Made by a program: the position numbers and the translations under genes
The notes under the pieces: model-generated
Seen by the model: the letters and a program-made list of their open reading frames with translations, nothing else
Databases searched by the model: none
Told to the model about the DNA's origin: nothing
In this document: positions 7,871-16,245 of the stretch, piece after piece
Layout of the letters: the number at the start of each line of letters is the position of its first letter
Position numbering within the stretch: position 1 is the first letter of the stretch
Assembly (NCBI RefSeq): GCF_019351435.1
Contig: NZ_JAHWYN010000008.1
Location: 1-64,000, forward strand
Source of the DNA: Flavobacterium taihuense
GTDB taxonomy: Bacteria > Bacteroidota > Bacteroidia > Flavobacteriales > Flavobacteriaceae
Direction of reading: 5' to 3'
Length of the DNA stretch: 64,000 bases

Positions 7871-8716
7871 ATGGATAATTCGGAAATTGAAAAGGAAATT
7901 TTAAGGTATAACAATTCTCCTTTGGAAAAATTATCGGGACTTACTCCTACCCAAACTCACGAACTAATCCACAATCCTTTGGGTGAAAATTCTTGTATTA
8001 AATTTAACTCAACCATCAATAATGATACGCTAAATGAAATTCCTTTTTTTAAAATTTCAGAAGAGCTTTTAAAAATCATTGAACGTGATGGCTTTATAAA
8101 ACTCACTCCACTTGGCGCTCTTCCCAAAAAAATATTGACAGAATTGTATGAATACAAATTTATTATTGAACAACTTATTGAATCTGGAATAAACAAACTT
8201 TGGAGAGAAGATGATTGTATTGCAATAAAAACGGCCCGTATAGTTTGCACATCAACAAATCTTGTCAAAAAAAGTAATGGTAAGCTTTTACTAACTAAAA
8301 ATGGGGAACGATGTCTAAAAAGCGAAAATCGTGTTGAGCTTTTTAAAGTTATTTTTTTAATATTTACCGAAAAATATAATTGGGGCTACAGTGACGGATA
8401 TCCTAATGAACCTGTTGGACAATATGGCTATTTATTTTCTATCTTCTTATTAAAAAAGTTTGGCAAAAATGAAAATCCTGAAAATTTTTACGCTTTGAAA
8501 TACCTAAAAGTTTTCGAGAAATTTATAACTCTATTTGATGAGGATTATTCAACACCCGAAGAACAATTTAATAATTGCTATTATTTGAGAACGTTTGAAA
8601 GATTCACAGATTGGTTTGGGTTTACTAAAACAATTGGAAATCGTAGTCTTTTTAGTGAACAAAAAGTCAAAATCATAAAAACTGAACTACTTGATAAAAT
8701 ATTCATTTACAATTAA
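7871..8716 (+). CDS. Hypothetical protein, helical, possible pRiA4b ORF-3-associated type
   Basis: A 281-residue cytoplasmic protein without signal or membrane segment. The segment about residues 55-95 (KISEELLKIIERDG, then LTPLGALPKKILTELYEY) looks like a winged-helix or helical bundle, and IKTARIVCTSTNLVKKSNGKLLLTKNG could be a second small wHTH-like unit. I recall this LTPLGALPKK pattern from proteins annotated with or beside plasmid pRiA4b ORF-3 domains, but that recollection is weak and no such domain is visible. It immediately follows the attC-like element, as a captured cassette gene would. Function unknown. Confidence 0.6.
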   Translation: MDNSEIEKEILRYNNSPLEKLSGLTPTQTHELIHNPLGENSCIKFNSTINNDTLNEIPFFKISEELLKIIERDGFIKLTPLGALPKKILTELYEYKFIIEQLIESGINKLWREDDCIAIKTARIVCTSTNLVKKSNGKLLLTKNGERCLKSENRVELFKVIFLIFTEKYNWGYSDGYPNEPVGQYGYLFSIFLLKKFGKNENPENFYALKYLKVFEKFITLFDEDYSTPEEQFNNCYYLRTFERFTDWFGFTKTIGNRSLFSEQKVKIIKTELLDKIFIYN

Positions 8717-8810
8717 AAAATAACAAAACTCACCGTCAAGCAAAATTTTTACTCAAACAAAAAAATTTAATCCAAAAAACATTAAATTTAACTCTCTAAA
8801 AAAGAACATC

Positions 8811-9257
8811 ATGGCAAATAAAGTTACACTTCACAGAGTTTTTACATCACCTCCTGAGAAAGTTTACAGAGCATTCACAGATGCTGATGCAATGGCGTCT
8901 TGGATACCTCCTTATGGTTTTGTCTGCAAAGTTCATAGTATGGATTTCCAAATTGGCGGAAAATACAAAATGTCGTTTACTAATTTTACTACGGGTAGCA
9001 GTCATTCATTTGGTGGCGAATATTTAGAAATTATACCCAATGAGCGATTAAAATACACAGACGTGTTTGACGACCCAAATTTACCGGGACAAATGATTAC
9101 CACAATCGAACTGCGAAAAGTACTTTGCGGTACAGAACTTTTTGCTACACAGGAAGGGATACCTGATGTCATACCGACAGAAATGTGTTATTTAGGCTGG
9201 CAGGAATCATTAGACAAATTAAAACGTTTGGTAGAACCGAATATCCCGGATGCTTAA
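8811..9257 (+). CDS. SRPBCC / AHSA1-family protein
   Basis: A 148-residue START-like protein. The opening VTLHRVFTSPPEKVYRAFTDADAMASWIPPYGF and the following FQIGGKYKMSFTNFTTG and GGEYLEIIPNERLKYTDVF blocks are the classic AHSA1 (Aha1 C-terminal-like) pattern, a ligand-binding helix-grip fold of unknown ligand. No signal peptide, so cytoplasmic. It is followed 24 bases later by a glyoxalase-like gene, and the two are probably co-transcribed. A second AHSA1 protein is at 13954. The biochemical role is unknown; a chaperone-cofactor function should not be assumed. Confidence 0.85.
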   Translation: MANKVTLHRVFTSPPEKVYRAFTDADAMASWIPPYGFVCKVHSMDFQIGGKYKMSFTNFTTGSSHSFGGEYLEIIPNERLKYTDVFDDPNLPGQMITTIELRKVLCGTELFATQEGIPDVIPTEMCYLGWQESLDKLKRLVEPNIPDA

Positions 9258-9281
9258 CTTAGTAATCTAAAAATTAAAAAA

Positions 9282-9692
9282 ATGGCAAAACAAATTTTTA
9301 TCAATTTAGCAGTAACCGATTTGCAAAAATCTATGGCCTTTTATACTGCATTAGGCTTTACAAACAATCCTCAATTTTCGGACGACAGCGGAAAGTGTAT
9401 GGTTTGGAGTGAAAACATTTTTGTGATGCTGTTGACACACGAAAAATTTTCAAACTTTGCAACCAAACCCATTGCAGACACCAAATCAAGCGTAGCGGGA
9501 CTTTTTTCATTATCGACTGACAGTGTTGATGAAGTTAACAGTATTATGGAAAATGGACTAAAGGCTGGCGGAATTGAGCCAAGCGAAATGAAAGATTATG
9601 GTTTTATGCAACAGCGGACTATCGAAGATTTTGATGGACACACTTGGGAAATTTTCTATATGGATATTTCAAAATTCCCAACAGCACAGTAA
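9282..9692 (+). CDS. VOC / glyoxalase-like protein
   Basis: A 136-residue vicinal-oxygen-chelate protein: MAKQIFINLAVTDLQKSMAFYTALGF is the first beta-alpha unit and IEDFDGHTWEIFYMD is the typical C-terminal strand carrying the last metal-binding position (E in WEIFYMD). Members bind a metal and act as lyases, dioxygenases or drug-binding proteins; substrate cannot be told here. The pairing with an SRPBCC gene is common in flavobacterial accessory regions. No signal peptide. Confidence 0.85.
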   Translation: MAKQIFINLAVTDLQKSMAFYTALGFTNNPQFSDDSGKCMVWSENIFVMLLTHEKFSNFATKPIADTKSSVAGLFSLSTDSVDEVNSIMENGLKAGGIEPSEMKDYGFMQQRTIEDFDGHTWEIFYMDISKFPTAQ

Positions 9693-9962
9693 GCCAAGAA
9701 ACAAGACAAACAACTAATTTTCGTGCAAATAAAAAATGCTGTACTATTAATTGCATATTTTTCCCGTTTGTTTCTTTCTTTTTGATAGCCAAAATACTCA
9801 CGTCTATTCCCTGCCTGATTTTGCAAACAACATTAACAGGTTGAATTCCCACAGCAAATTAAGGCCTTATTTCATCACAAAATTAAAGAACTGATAAACC
9901 CAACAATAAGGTTATTAAAGCTTTGAAAAAGCAATAAAAAAACACAATTAAAAAACGCACCA

Positions 9963-10253
9963 ATGTTTATCATTTCATTATCATATAAAAAAGACCTCAG
10001 TGAGGTAGATAAATTTATCGAATCACATATTCTATTTTTAGACAAATACTATTCAGAAAAGAAATTCATTTTTTCAGGAAGGAAAAATCCAAGAACAGGT
10101 GGCGTAATATTAGTTCGTAATGTGGACAGAGATACGCTTCAGGAAATTATTAAGCAAGATCCTTTTTATCAAAATGAAATCGCTGATTATGACATTACCG
10201 AAGTAATCCCAACCAAATATGATGAAGATTTTAAGATTTTCATAGAAAAATAG
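9963..10253 (+). CDS. YciI-like protein
   Basis: A 96-residue protein of the YciI fold (dimeric alpha/beta barrel): MFIISLSYKKDLSEVDKFIESHILFLDKYY contains the conserved H of the RxxH-type pocket (here SHILFLD), and KFIFSGRKNPRTGGVILVR and the DPFYQNEIADYDITE ending are standard for the family. The aspartate in QDPFY is the usual partner of the histidine. Catalytic role unproven in the family. It stands alone, 270 bases after the glyoxalase-like gene. Confidence 0.85.
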   Translation: MFIISLSYKKDLSEVDKFIESHILFLDKYYSEKKFIFSGRKNPRTGGVILVRNVDRDTLQEIIKQDPFYQNEIADYDITEVIPTKYDEDFKIFIEK

Positions 10254-10350
10254 CGTTTTACTATTTAGACCAAAACCAATATTAAATTCTTTCGATTTTT
10301 TATCAGAGGAAATATCAATGTTTCACCGCTAAATTTCTTCATCAGCGTAA

Positions 10351-10566
10351 AGCTCGCGTAAGGGATTACCTCACATTGTATTTATTTTCATTGGAGTTCA
10401 GTGAATTTCATTTGCGGCGATATCTCCCGATTTAGAAAAACAAGGCTTTTTAGCCGTAGTTTTTTATATCGGGAATAAAGCCAAAAGCCCGACCACAAAA
10501 CCAGTAGAAAGAGGAATCAAAAACGAAATTTTCTGCTTTGGGGTTACGCCCAAATTATAAAAATAG
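10351..10566 (+). repeat. Dispersed structured intergenic repeat, copy A
   Basis: Contains GCGTAAGGGATT (from 10356), GGCGATATCTCCCGAT, an imperfect hairpin whose outer arms are CCCGAT (10426-10431) and ATCGGG (10468-10473) with inner GGCT/AGCC, then AAAGCCAAAAGCCCGACC and GGGTTACGCCCAAAT. The same anchor words in the same order occur in copy B at 47614-47755, but the centre is different. Confidence 0.7.
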
Positions 10567-10572
10567 GAGGAG

Positions 10573-10968
10573 TTACAAAACCAATTCTTCAAACAGTCGT
10601 TGAATGGTTTTATCCAAATCCGTGCAAAAACCTGAATGTGGTCTGGAAGTTTGTATTGCTGAGCTACGGATAGCGGTTAGCCAACGAAAACGAGACGGAA
10701 TATCAAACGCGCCAATAGGGCCGCCGTCTTTGCCCCCGTGAGCGATTTTTTGAAATGAGGATAAATTTAATTCGAGTTGTTCCAAATCAAAATCTTCAGA
10801 AAACATAAGCAATTTTGCCTCATTAACAGAATAGAGCATTTTTATGAATTTGGCGCTTTTGCAAAACAGAATAACGCCTACATTCAGGAATTCCTCTCGT
10901 TCCACCCTTGGCACAACGCGAATAACGGCATATTCATATAAGTTTTTCTCTTGCATTTTGGGCTTCAT
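10573..10968 (-). CDS. DUF3037 family protein
   Basis: A 131-residue protein with the DUF3037 pattern: YEYAVIRVVPRVEREEFLNVGVILFC at the N-terminus and FRWLTAIRSSAIQTSRPHSGFCTDL near the C-terminus. No signal or membrane segment. Its first 35 bases overlap the end of the HipA-like kinase gene, so the two are translationally coupled. An internal ATG four codons in (MQEKNLYEYAV) is an alternative start that still overlaps. DUF3037 proteins regularly accompany a HipA-type partner, suggesting a joint function that has not been described to my knowledge. Confidence 0.85.
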   Translation of the reverse strand: MKPKMQEKNLYEYAVIRVVPRVEREEFLNVGVILFCKSAKFIKMLYSVNEAKLLMFSEDFDLEQLELNLSSFQKIAHGGKDGGPIGAFDIPSRFRWLTAIRSSAIQTSRPHSGFCTDLDKTIQRLFEELVL

Positions 10969-11728
10969 TTATAAAAATTTCTGAATGGTTCAACCTTGTC
11001 CATAAAAACTGGAAGTAAATGGCTCTAATTTCGTCAGGAGTTAGCTCGGTATCTTCCCAATCGAGCCAATCTTCGGGTATGTAATTGACAATATCTTGCA
11101 ATATATCTTTGGTGAGTAACTTCCTAAAAGCAACATCAGTTGTCGCCAATTTGCTGGCTTGTGGCAATAACACATGATCTTTTATTAAGGCAAAAGGACT
11201 TTTGGCATGTGTTTCCCATGTATTCCATGAATGGTGAAAATACAAAGATGCCCCGTGGTCGATGAGCCATAATTCTTTGTGCCAAATGAGCATATTGGTA
11301 TTCCGGAACGTGCGATCGACATTCGTAATAAAGGCATCGAGCCAGACAATTTGTGACGACAATTCAGGAGACAATTTCGTTACTACGGGGTCAAAAGTAA
11401 TAGCTCCCGACAAAAAATGCAATGCCAAATTGAGCCCTTGGCTGCCTTGCAATAAATCTTGAATTTCCTCATCGCCTTCGGTACGGCCAAAAGCTTCGTC
11501 GAGATTAGCAAATACCAATTCGGGCATTTTCAGATTTAATACTCTTGCAATTTCTCCGCCAATCAGTTCGGCAATCAAGGCTTTTACGCCGTGACCCGCA
11601 CCCCTGAATTTCAAAACATATTTAAAATCATCATCCGCTTCGGCAAGAGCAGGCAACGAACCACCTTCCCGCAGTGGCGAAATATAGCGCGTAACATTTA
11701 CGGTTCTTAATTCAAGTGGTTTTTTCAT
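10934..11728 (-). CDS. HipA-like kinase-fold protein
   Basis: A 264-residue protein of the HipA-like type. FKYVLKFRGAGHGVKALIAELIGGEIARVL carries the lysine and the glutamate expected of a kinase N-lobe. WLDAFITNVDRTFRNTNMLIWHKELWLIDHGASLYFHH resembles the HipA catalytic loop (NVDR..RN.N) and metal-binding IDHG in place of DFG. HipA proteins phosphorylate glutamyl-tRNA synthetase or other targets and act as toxins, but this short form lacks the HipA N-terminal subdomain, and no HipB-like DNA-binding gene is present. Kinase activity is likely but unproven. It is upstream of DUF3037 in the same transcript. Confidence 0.8.
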   Translation of the reverse strand: MKKPLELRTVNVTRYISPLREGGSLPALAEADDDFKYVLKFRGAGHGVKALIAELIGGEIARVLNLKMPELVFANLDEAFGRTEGDEEIQDLLQGSQGLNLALHFLSGAITFDPVVTKLSPELSSQIVWLDAFITNVDRTFRNTNMLIWHKELWLIDHGASLYFHHSWNTWETHAKSPFALIKDHVLLPQASKLATTDVAFRKLLTKDILQDIVNYIPEDWLDWEDTELTPDEIRAIYFQFLWTRLNHSEIFINEAQNAREKLI

Positions 11729-11779
11729 AGTATGATTTTACGAACTACAAACGTACAAATAACTATTCTCTTTTAAGAG

Positions 11780-11816
11780 GCTAAGACGCTAAGAAACTAA
11801 GATGCTAAGATTTAAG
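11780..11816. repeat. 8-bp tandem repeat, about 4.5 units
   Basis: Four consecutive octamers GCTAAGAC, GCTAAGAA, ACTAAGAT, GCTAAGAT followed by TTAAG, between the HipA-like and nnrD genes. Possibly slippage-derived; no function is evident. Confidence 0.7.
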
Positions 11817-11867
11817 TAGACTATTCAAAACGTTACACTTTTAAAAAATTTGAACTTTTAAGCAACC

Positions 11868-12716
11868 TTAATCCTCCAAACTCAAATACGCTTTCCCAAT
11901 ATTTGCAATAATATCCGAAGCGATAAAAGATTGATAACCCGTTTCGGGCAAAGCGATATCGGCGGTTAAACCATGTAAATAAACACCAATTAGTGCCGAA
12001 TCCACGGCTTTGTAGGATTGTGCCAAAAGGCTCGTAATCATTCCCGTCAGAACATCTCCACTTCCGGCGGTAGCTAGGGCAGCGTTTCCTGTAGTATTTT
12101 CATAAATTGTCTCGCCATCAATAATATATGTTGGTGCTCCTTTCATCACAATTACCACATGATTCACTAGCGAAAAAACAACCGTTTTACCAAACATTTC
12201 TTCTTTTGTATACCATTTTCCAATCAAACGTTCAAGTTCTTTGGGATGCGGTGTCAAAACTGTTCTGGGAGGTACTAGCGCCACCCAAGACGGATTATGG
12301 GACAAAATATTCAGCGCATCGGCATCGATAACCAACGGAGTGCTCGTGTTTGACAAAAAATCATGAAAAGCCTTTTGAGTTGCCATTTTCTGTCCCATTC
12401 CCGGACCAATTCCAATAGCATCAGCCTCCAATTCAAAACTAATATCTGAAAGGTATCTTTCGTGTTCATCCGTTACCACCATCACTTCGAGAATGGAGGT
12501 TTGTACAATTTCGTAGCCACAAAGCGGCACAAAAGTCGTCACTAGCCCGCAACCCGTCTTCAGCGCTGCTTTACTGGACAGGCACATCGCACCAATCTTA
12601 CCATAGCTCCCGCCAATTAGCAAAGCATGTCCCTGTATGCCTTTGTGCGTATATTTATCAATGGGTTTGTACCGTTTCAGGATTTCATTTCGGTCAATGG
12701 CAATTGGAGTATTCAT
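11868..12716 (-). CDS. nnrD: ADP/ATP-dependent (S)-NAD(P)H-hydrate dehydratase
   Basis: A 282-residue ribokinase-fold repair enzyme that dehydrates damaged NAD(P)[34 protein letters not shown] is the conserved N-terminal motif, [11 protein letters not shown] and [10 protein letters not shown] follow, and [13 protein letters not shown] is the catalytic/nucleotide motif with the key aspartate. It is the dehydratase domain alone; the epimerase (NnrE) domain that is fused in many bacteria is absent here, so a separate nnrE is expected elsewhere. Cytoplasmic, apparently monocistronic. Confidence 0.95.
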   Translation of the reverse strand: MNTPIAIDRNEILKRYKPIDKYTHKGIQGHALLIGGSYGKIGAMCLSSKAALKTGCGLVTTFVPLCGYEIVQTSILEVMVVTDEHERYLSDISFELEADAIGIGPGMGQKMATQKAFHDFLSNTSTPLVIDADALNILSHNPSWVALVPPRTVLTPHPKELERLIGKWYTKEEMFGKTVVFSLVNHVVIVMKGAPTYIIDGETIYENTTGNAALATAGSGDVLTGMITSLLAQSYKAVDSALIGVYLHGLTADIALPETGYQSFIASDIIANIGKAYLSLED

Positions 12717-12880
12717 GAGCTTGTAATTTCTATTAAAAGTACGAAATTCTGAAACTAAAATACCAAAACTTAAAATGCAAATTCATAATTCTGAAATTTT
12801 CTGTACTTATTCATCACGACCCAACTTATATCTACCCTAAGTTTATAGTCACTCAACCTATTGCAGTAGAGGATTAAACA

Positions 12881-12913
12881 AAATAAGCTGCATTAAAAAA
12901 ATGCAGCTTATTT
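12881..12913 (-). terminator. Terminator downstream of the CDGSH gene
   Basis: 13-bp perfect stem AAATAAGCTGCAT (12881-12893) / ATGCAGCTTATTT (12901-12913), reading into T-rich sequence on the minus strand 25 bases after the CDGSH stop. Confidence 0.85.
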
Positions 12914-12938
12914 TAAATTATGAAAGAAAACGTACTCC

Positions 12939-13166
12939 TTATTTGGTTTTCATAGGTGGCAAGTCAAATGCTTTTGAATCATGTTCAAAACCATTACGAT
13001 GGGAACCATCGCAAAAAGGTTTGTTGGCAGATAATCCGCAACGGCAAAGTCCCAATGCTCCTCTTCCCTGCAGTCCGTAAATGTTACCATCTTGATCCAT
13101 TATTTCGAAATCTCCTTCAATTTTTATTGATCCGTTGCGATTGATTATTAATTTTGTCTTATTCAT
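12939..13166 (-). CDS. CDGSH iron-sulfur domain protein
   Basis: A 75-residue protein with the cluster-binding motif CRCGLSANKPFCDGSH (three Cys and one His), which holds a redox-active, labile [2Fe-2S] cluster as in mitoNEET. The N-terminal half (KLIINRNGSIKIEGDFEIMDQDGNIYGL) is the strand-rich region usual for bacterial single-CDGSH proteins. No membrane anchor, so it is probably cytoplasmic. Redox sensing or cluster transfer is inferred from the family only. Confidence 0.93.
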   Translation of the reverse strand: MNKTKLIINRNGSIKIEGDFEIMDQDGNIYGLQGRGALGLCRCGLSANKPFCDGSHRNGFEHDSKAFDLPPMKTK

Positions 13167-13293
13167 AATATTATTTAATTTTTAGAGGCCAAAGATTGCA
13201 AAAAATATTTTTAGGGTTTCGCATTGATGTGTTTTTTTTTAGGATTCAAAATCCTTATTTATATTAATTCTATTTTATAGAAAACAAATTGCA

Positions 13294-13500
13294 ATGAAAA
13301 TCATAACCTGGAATTGTAATTTGGATTTTCTAAAAAAAGTAGAATCTGCATTGGCTCATAAACTTGATATTTTGATAATTAAAGAATGTAAAAATCTAGA
13401 TAAATTGAAATTTGACAGTAAAATTCAGTTGCCAGCTGCTTTACTTTGGAACGGAAAATTTTCGTGTAAACTATGAAAGTTTTAAATAAATTGCAAGAAG
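13294..13500 (+). pseudogene. Truncated endonuclease/exonuclease/phosphatase-family gene
   Basis: The ORF 13294-13476 gives 60 residues, MKIITWNCNLDFLKKVE and LDILIIKECKNLDKL, matching the first strands of EEP-superfamily nucleases (MKIITWNCN...P-D-I-L-V-I-P-E-C-E). The catalytic glutamate site is present but already altered (KECKN), and the chain stops at FSCKL where intact proteins continue for another 150 or more residues with the catalytic His and Asp motifs. Downstream bases decay into stops. It is a remnant, probably left by deletion next to the ArsR operon. Confidence 0.7.
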
Positions 13501-13569
13501 TGAACTAGCTGCTAACTATTACTACGTCAAATACCTATAATCCAAATATTTAAAAAAAATCAAAAAAGA

Positions 13570-13601
13570 TTTGCGAAACCGAATAGTTGCACATATATTT
13601 G
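13570..13601 (+). promoter_or_regulatory. Promoter of the ArsR-SRPBCC operon
   Basis: TTTG at 13570-13573 and TATATTTG at 13594-13601, 20 bases apart. It places transcription start near 13607, downstream of the upstream in-frame ATG at 13571, and so supports the ArsR start at 13637. Confidence 0.6.
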
Positions 13602-13636
13602 CAACCAAAAGGTTTCATATTATAAAATCAATAAAA

Positions 13637-13953
13637 ATGAGAAGAGACATTTTTCAAGCCATTGCCGACCCAACACGCAGGGCCATTATTACATTAATTG
13701 CAATACAAGCTATGACACCTAATGCCATTGCAGACAACTTTAACATGACTCGTCAAGCGGTGTCAAAACATTTACGAATACTCACGGAATGCGAGTTAAT
13801 AAAACAAGAGCATCAGGGTAGAGAAATTTATTATTCCCTTGAAATTGAAAAAATGAAAGAGATTGACAAATGGTTAAACCAATTCAGAGAAATCTGGGAA
13901 ATTAATTTTAACCAACTCGATATTGTATTATCCACCATTAAAAAAAATAAAAA

Positions 13954-13957
<4 letters not shown>
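13637..13957 (+). CDS. ArsR-family transcriptional regulator
   Basis: A 106-residue winged-helix repressor. [35 protein letters not shown] is the typical start of the ArsR subgroup paired with AHSA1 proteins, and [32 protein letters not shown] is the recognition helix and wing. The ATG at 13571 in the same frame lies inside the promoter and is rejected. No metal-binding cysteines are seen, so it is not an arsenic sensor. Its stop overlaps the next gene (ATGA), and it probably autoregulates this two-gene operon. Confidence 0.92.
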
Positions 13958-14454
<497 letters not shown>

Positions 14455-14527
14455 TTTTCATTTTCAATACAAATCTATGTAAAGGCGAAGTCTCGCTAAT
14501 TAAGATTAACTTATTGTTAGGGTAACA

Positions 14528-14555
14528 TTGCAAATAGGGAATTAAAATATTTTTG
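14528..14555 (+). promoter_or_regulatory. Promoter of the 14584 gene
   Basis: TTG at 14528-14530 and TATTTTTG at 14548-14555, spacing 17, 28 bases before the start codon. Confidence 0.5.
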
Positions 14556-14583
14556 CAATACATTAACATAACAAATATTTTAA

Positions 14584-15165
14584 ATGAAAAAACTGTTTCC
14601 AATTGTAGCTGTAATCCTTTTTGCCTTAAATGCAAATAGCCAAACCAAGAACTATGCAGCTCTTAAAGTAAAAATCTCTAACCTTCAAGTCGATTCTTTA
14701 GTGATCATCTCATATAAGAATCCAAATTTCAAAAAAGTCATAAAAGTAGATAAGGATGGAGTACTGAAAGATACTTTGAACGTAAGAGCGGATAAATATT
14801 ATGTAAGCAATTGTTCAAGTGTTTTTCCAAATGGTATATATCTAAATAATGGTTACGACTTAAAGATCACTGTTGATGGCAAAGAACCTGGAAAAACCTT
14901 GGCTTTTACAGGAAAAGGCGCAGTCGAGAACGAGTTTGTCAAAACTTTTGCCAAAAATGAAGAGAATTTTGATTACGAATCTCTAATGCAATTGGACGAA
15001 GGCAAATTCAATAAACAAATTGACCAAATACGACTGAATTTGTTTGCAACCCTTGACAAGAAAAAATATGCATCTGATTTTGTGGTATATCAAATATCCT
15101 ATTTAGACTATTTTATTGATATGAAAACCCAAACTTATAAGACCATCTTAGAAGAGCGAAAATAA
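14584..15165 (+). CDS. Secreted protein resembling the N-terminal half of Bacteroidota TlpA-like proteins
   Basis: A 193-residue exported protein (signal MKKLFPIVAVILFALNANSQ). The mature region, LKVKISNLQVDSLVIISYKNPNFKKVIKVDKDG and then LNVRADKYYV, is like the beta-sandwich (DUF4369-type) domain that precedes the thioredoxin domain in flavobacterial TlpA/ResA proteins. KGAVENEFVKTFAKNEENFDYESL continues with the helical linker. The thioredoxin domain and its CxxC motif are missing: the protein ends at KTILEERK. It may be a naturally short variant or a truncated gene; no remnant of a thioredoxin domain is seen downstream. Confidence 0.6.
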   Translation: MKKLFPIVAVILFALNANSQTKNYAALKVKISNLQVDSLVIISYKNPNFKKVIKVDKDGVLKDTLNVRADKYYVSNCSSVFPNGIYLNNGYDLKITVDGKEPGKTLAFTGKGAVENEFVKTFAKNEENFDYESLMQLDEGKFNKQIDQIRLNLFATLDKKKYASDFVVYQISYLDYFIDMKTQTYKTILEERK

Positions 15166-15201
15166 CATGCTTTCCTTTTAACAAATACACTTACAAGATA
15201 T

Positions 15202-15238
15202 AAAAGCTATAAAAATCTTCTCGGTTTCTATAGCTTTT
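15202..15238. terminator. Bidirectional terminator between convergent genes
   Basis: AAAAGCTAT (15202-15210) pairs with ATAGCTTTT (15230-15238), loop 19 bases, placed between two genes that end facing each other; it overlaps the stop of the minus-strand gene. Confidence 0.6.
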
Positions 15239-15830
15239 ATTCTTTTATAATTATTATTGTTGCTTTATACCCCGTACCTACATTCCACTGATTTGCTGTA
15301 ACAACTCCCTTGTCGTCATAAACATCGAATTCTGCAGTATTCGGTGAAGCGAAACCTTCATTCAAAGCTTCAAAATCAATTCTGTTAATTCCTTTCACCA
15401 GTTTTATTTCAAATCCTTTAAAATCTCCTTCCAAAACAACCTCGGGTTCAATAACTTTATTATTCAAATACACCTTTACTTTGTCGCCATCAAGAAATGC
15501 AGCATCACGGTAACGAATTTTGGAGGTCATAGACGTTGTTTTGAAACTGCCTAAATATTGATTTTTTTTATAGTAAACACCCTCAGTATTTGCCTCTTTT
15601 TTATACAAGTTGGTATCCTTAAAAAGTTCTGCTGGTTTAATTTGCAAGGAATCTGGCTTTTTCACGACATCGGGTGGTGTAACTTTTGATGAAATTTCTT
15701 TTGGAGGAATCATTTTTTCTTTTTTGGATTCTTTGGGCGGAACTCCTTTGAATTTAGAATTAAATTCCTCTTGGGCATATCCATTTAAGGACATACCAAT
15801 GATAACAACAAAAAACAAAATCCTTTTCAT
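15237..15830 (-). CDS. Secreted hypothetical protein
   Basis: A 197-residue protein with signal peptide MKRILFFVVIIGMSLNGYAQ, followed by a Lys/Pro-rich linker (PPKESKKEKMIPPKEI, VTPPDVVKKPDSL) to about residue 70. The C-terminal part is strand-rich and well ordered (YLGSFKTTSMTSKIRYRDAAFLDGDKVKVYLNNK ... GINRIDFEALNEGFASPNTAEF), like a small jelly-roll or immunoglobulin-type domain. I know of similar secreted proteins in flavobacteria but no function. It converges on the 14584 gene. Confidence 0.7.
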   Translation of the reverse strand: MKRILFFVVIIGMSLNGYAQEEFNSKFKGVPPKESKKEKMIPPKEISSKVTPPDVVKKPDSLQIKPAELFKDTNLYKKEANTEGVYYKKNQYLGSFKTTSMTSKIRYRDAAFLDGDKVKVYLNNKVIEPEVVLEGDFKGFEIKLVKGINRIDFEALNEGFASPNTAEFDVYDDKGVVTANQWNVGTGYKATIIIIKE

Positions 15831-16245
15831 AAGTGATATTTATTTATTAGTGATTATAAGTGTTACAGTTCTTAATTAATTAGAATCTATACAAAACCGT
15901 CGGACAAGTACAACCCCACTCTATTTATATAACAACCAATTCATGATATTTATTGCATTTTTGGAAAATGCGATTCTAAAATTACTCCTCTGGGATGAAT
16001 TTATACTTAAAAAAAACTAACATTCAAACAACGTAGTATATAGAAGATTTGCTATTAAAACTTCTGCAATAAACATAGGCAATCAAAGTTGACGGTTTAA
16101 AAACAAAATATTATCTTTCATCCTAAATTTCAAGCATAAGAAAATACATCTAATTTAACTATAACACATCTAGTCCCTGCCTAGATAAAATTTACAAATT
16201 ATAACATCATTTCTAATAACAAATATCAAGTAAGTCAAATCAATA
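15831..16245. other. Gene-free AT-rich spacer
   Basis: About 415 bases between divergent genes. No ORF of note, no strong hairpin and no clear TAnnTTTG box in front of the 16246 gene was seen. Must contain promoters for both flanking genes. Confidence 0.5.

Noticed and set aside
9619..9852. Minus-strand 77-residue ORF beyond the glyoxalase gene
   Set aside because: It overlaps the real gene end and has no codon bias, motif or signal.
13571..13636. Upstream ATG for the ArsR gene
   Set aside because: It lies inside the promoter (-7 box at 13594-13601) and adds a non-conserved N-terminus.
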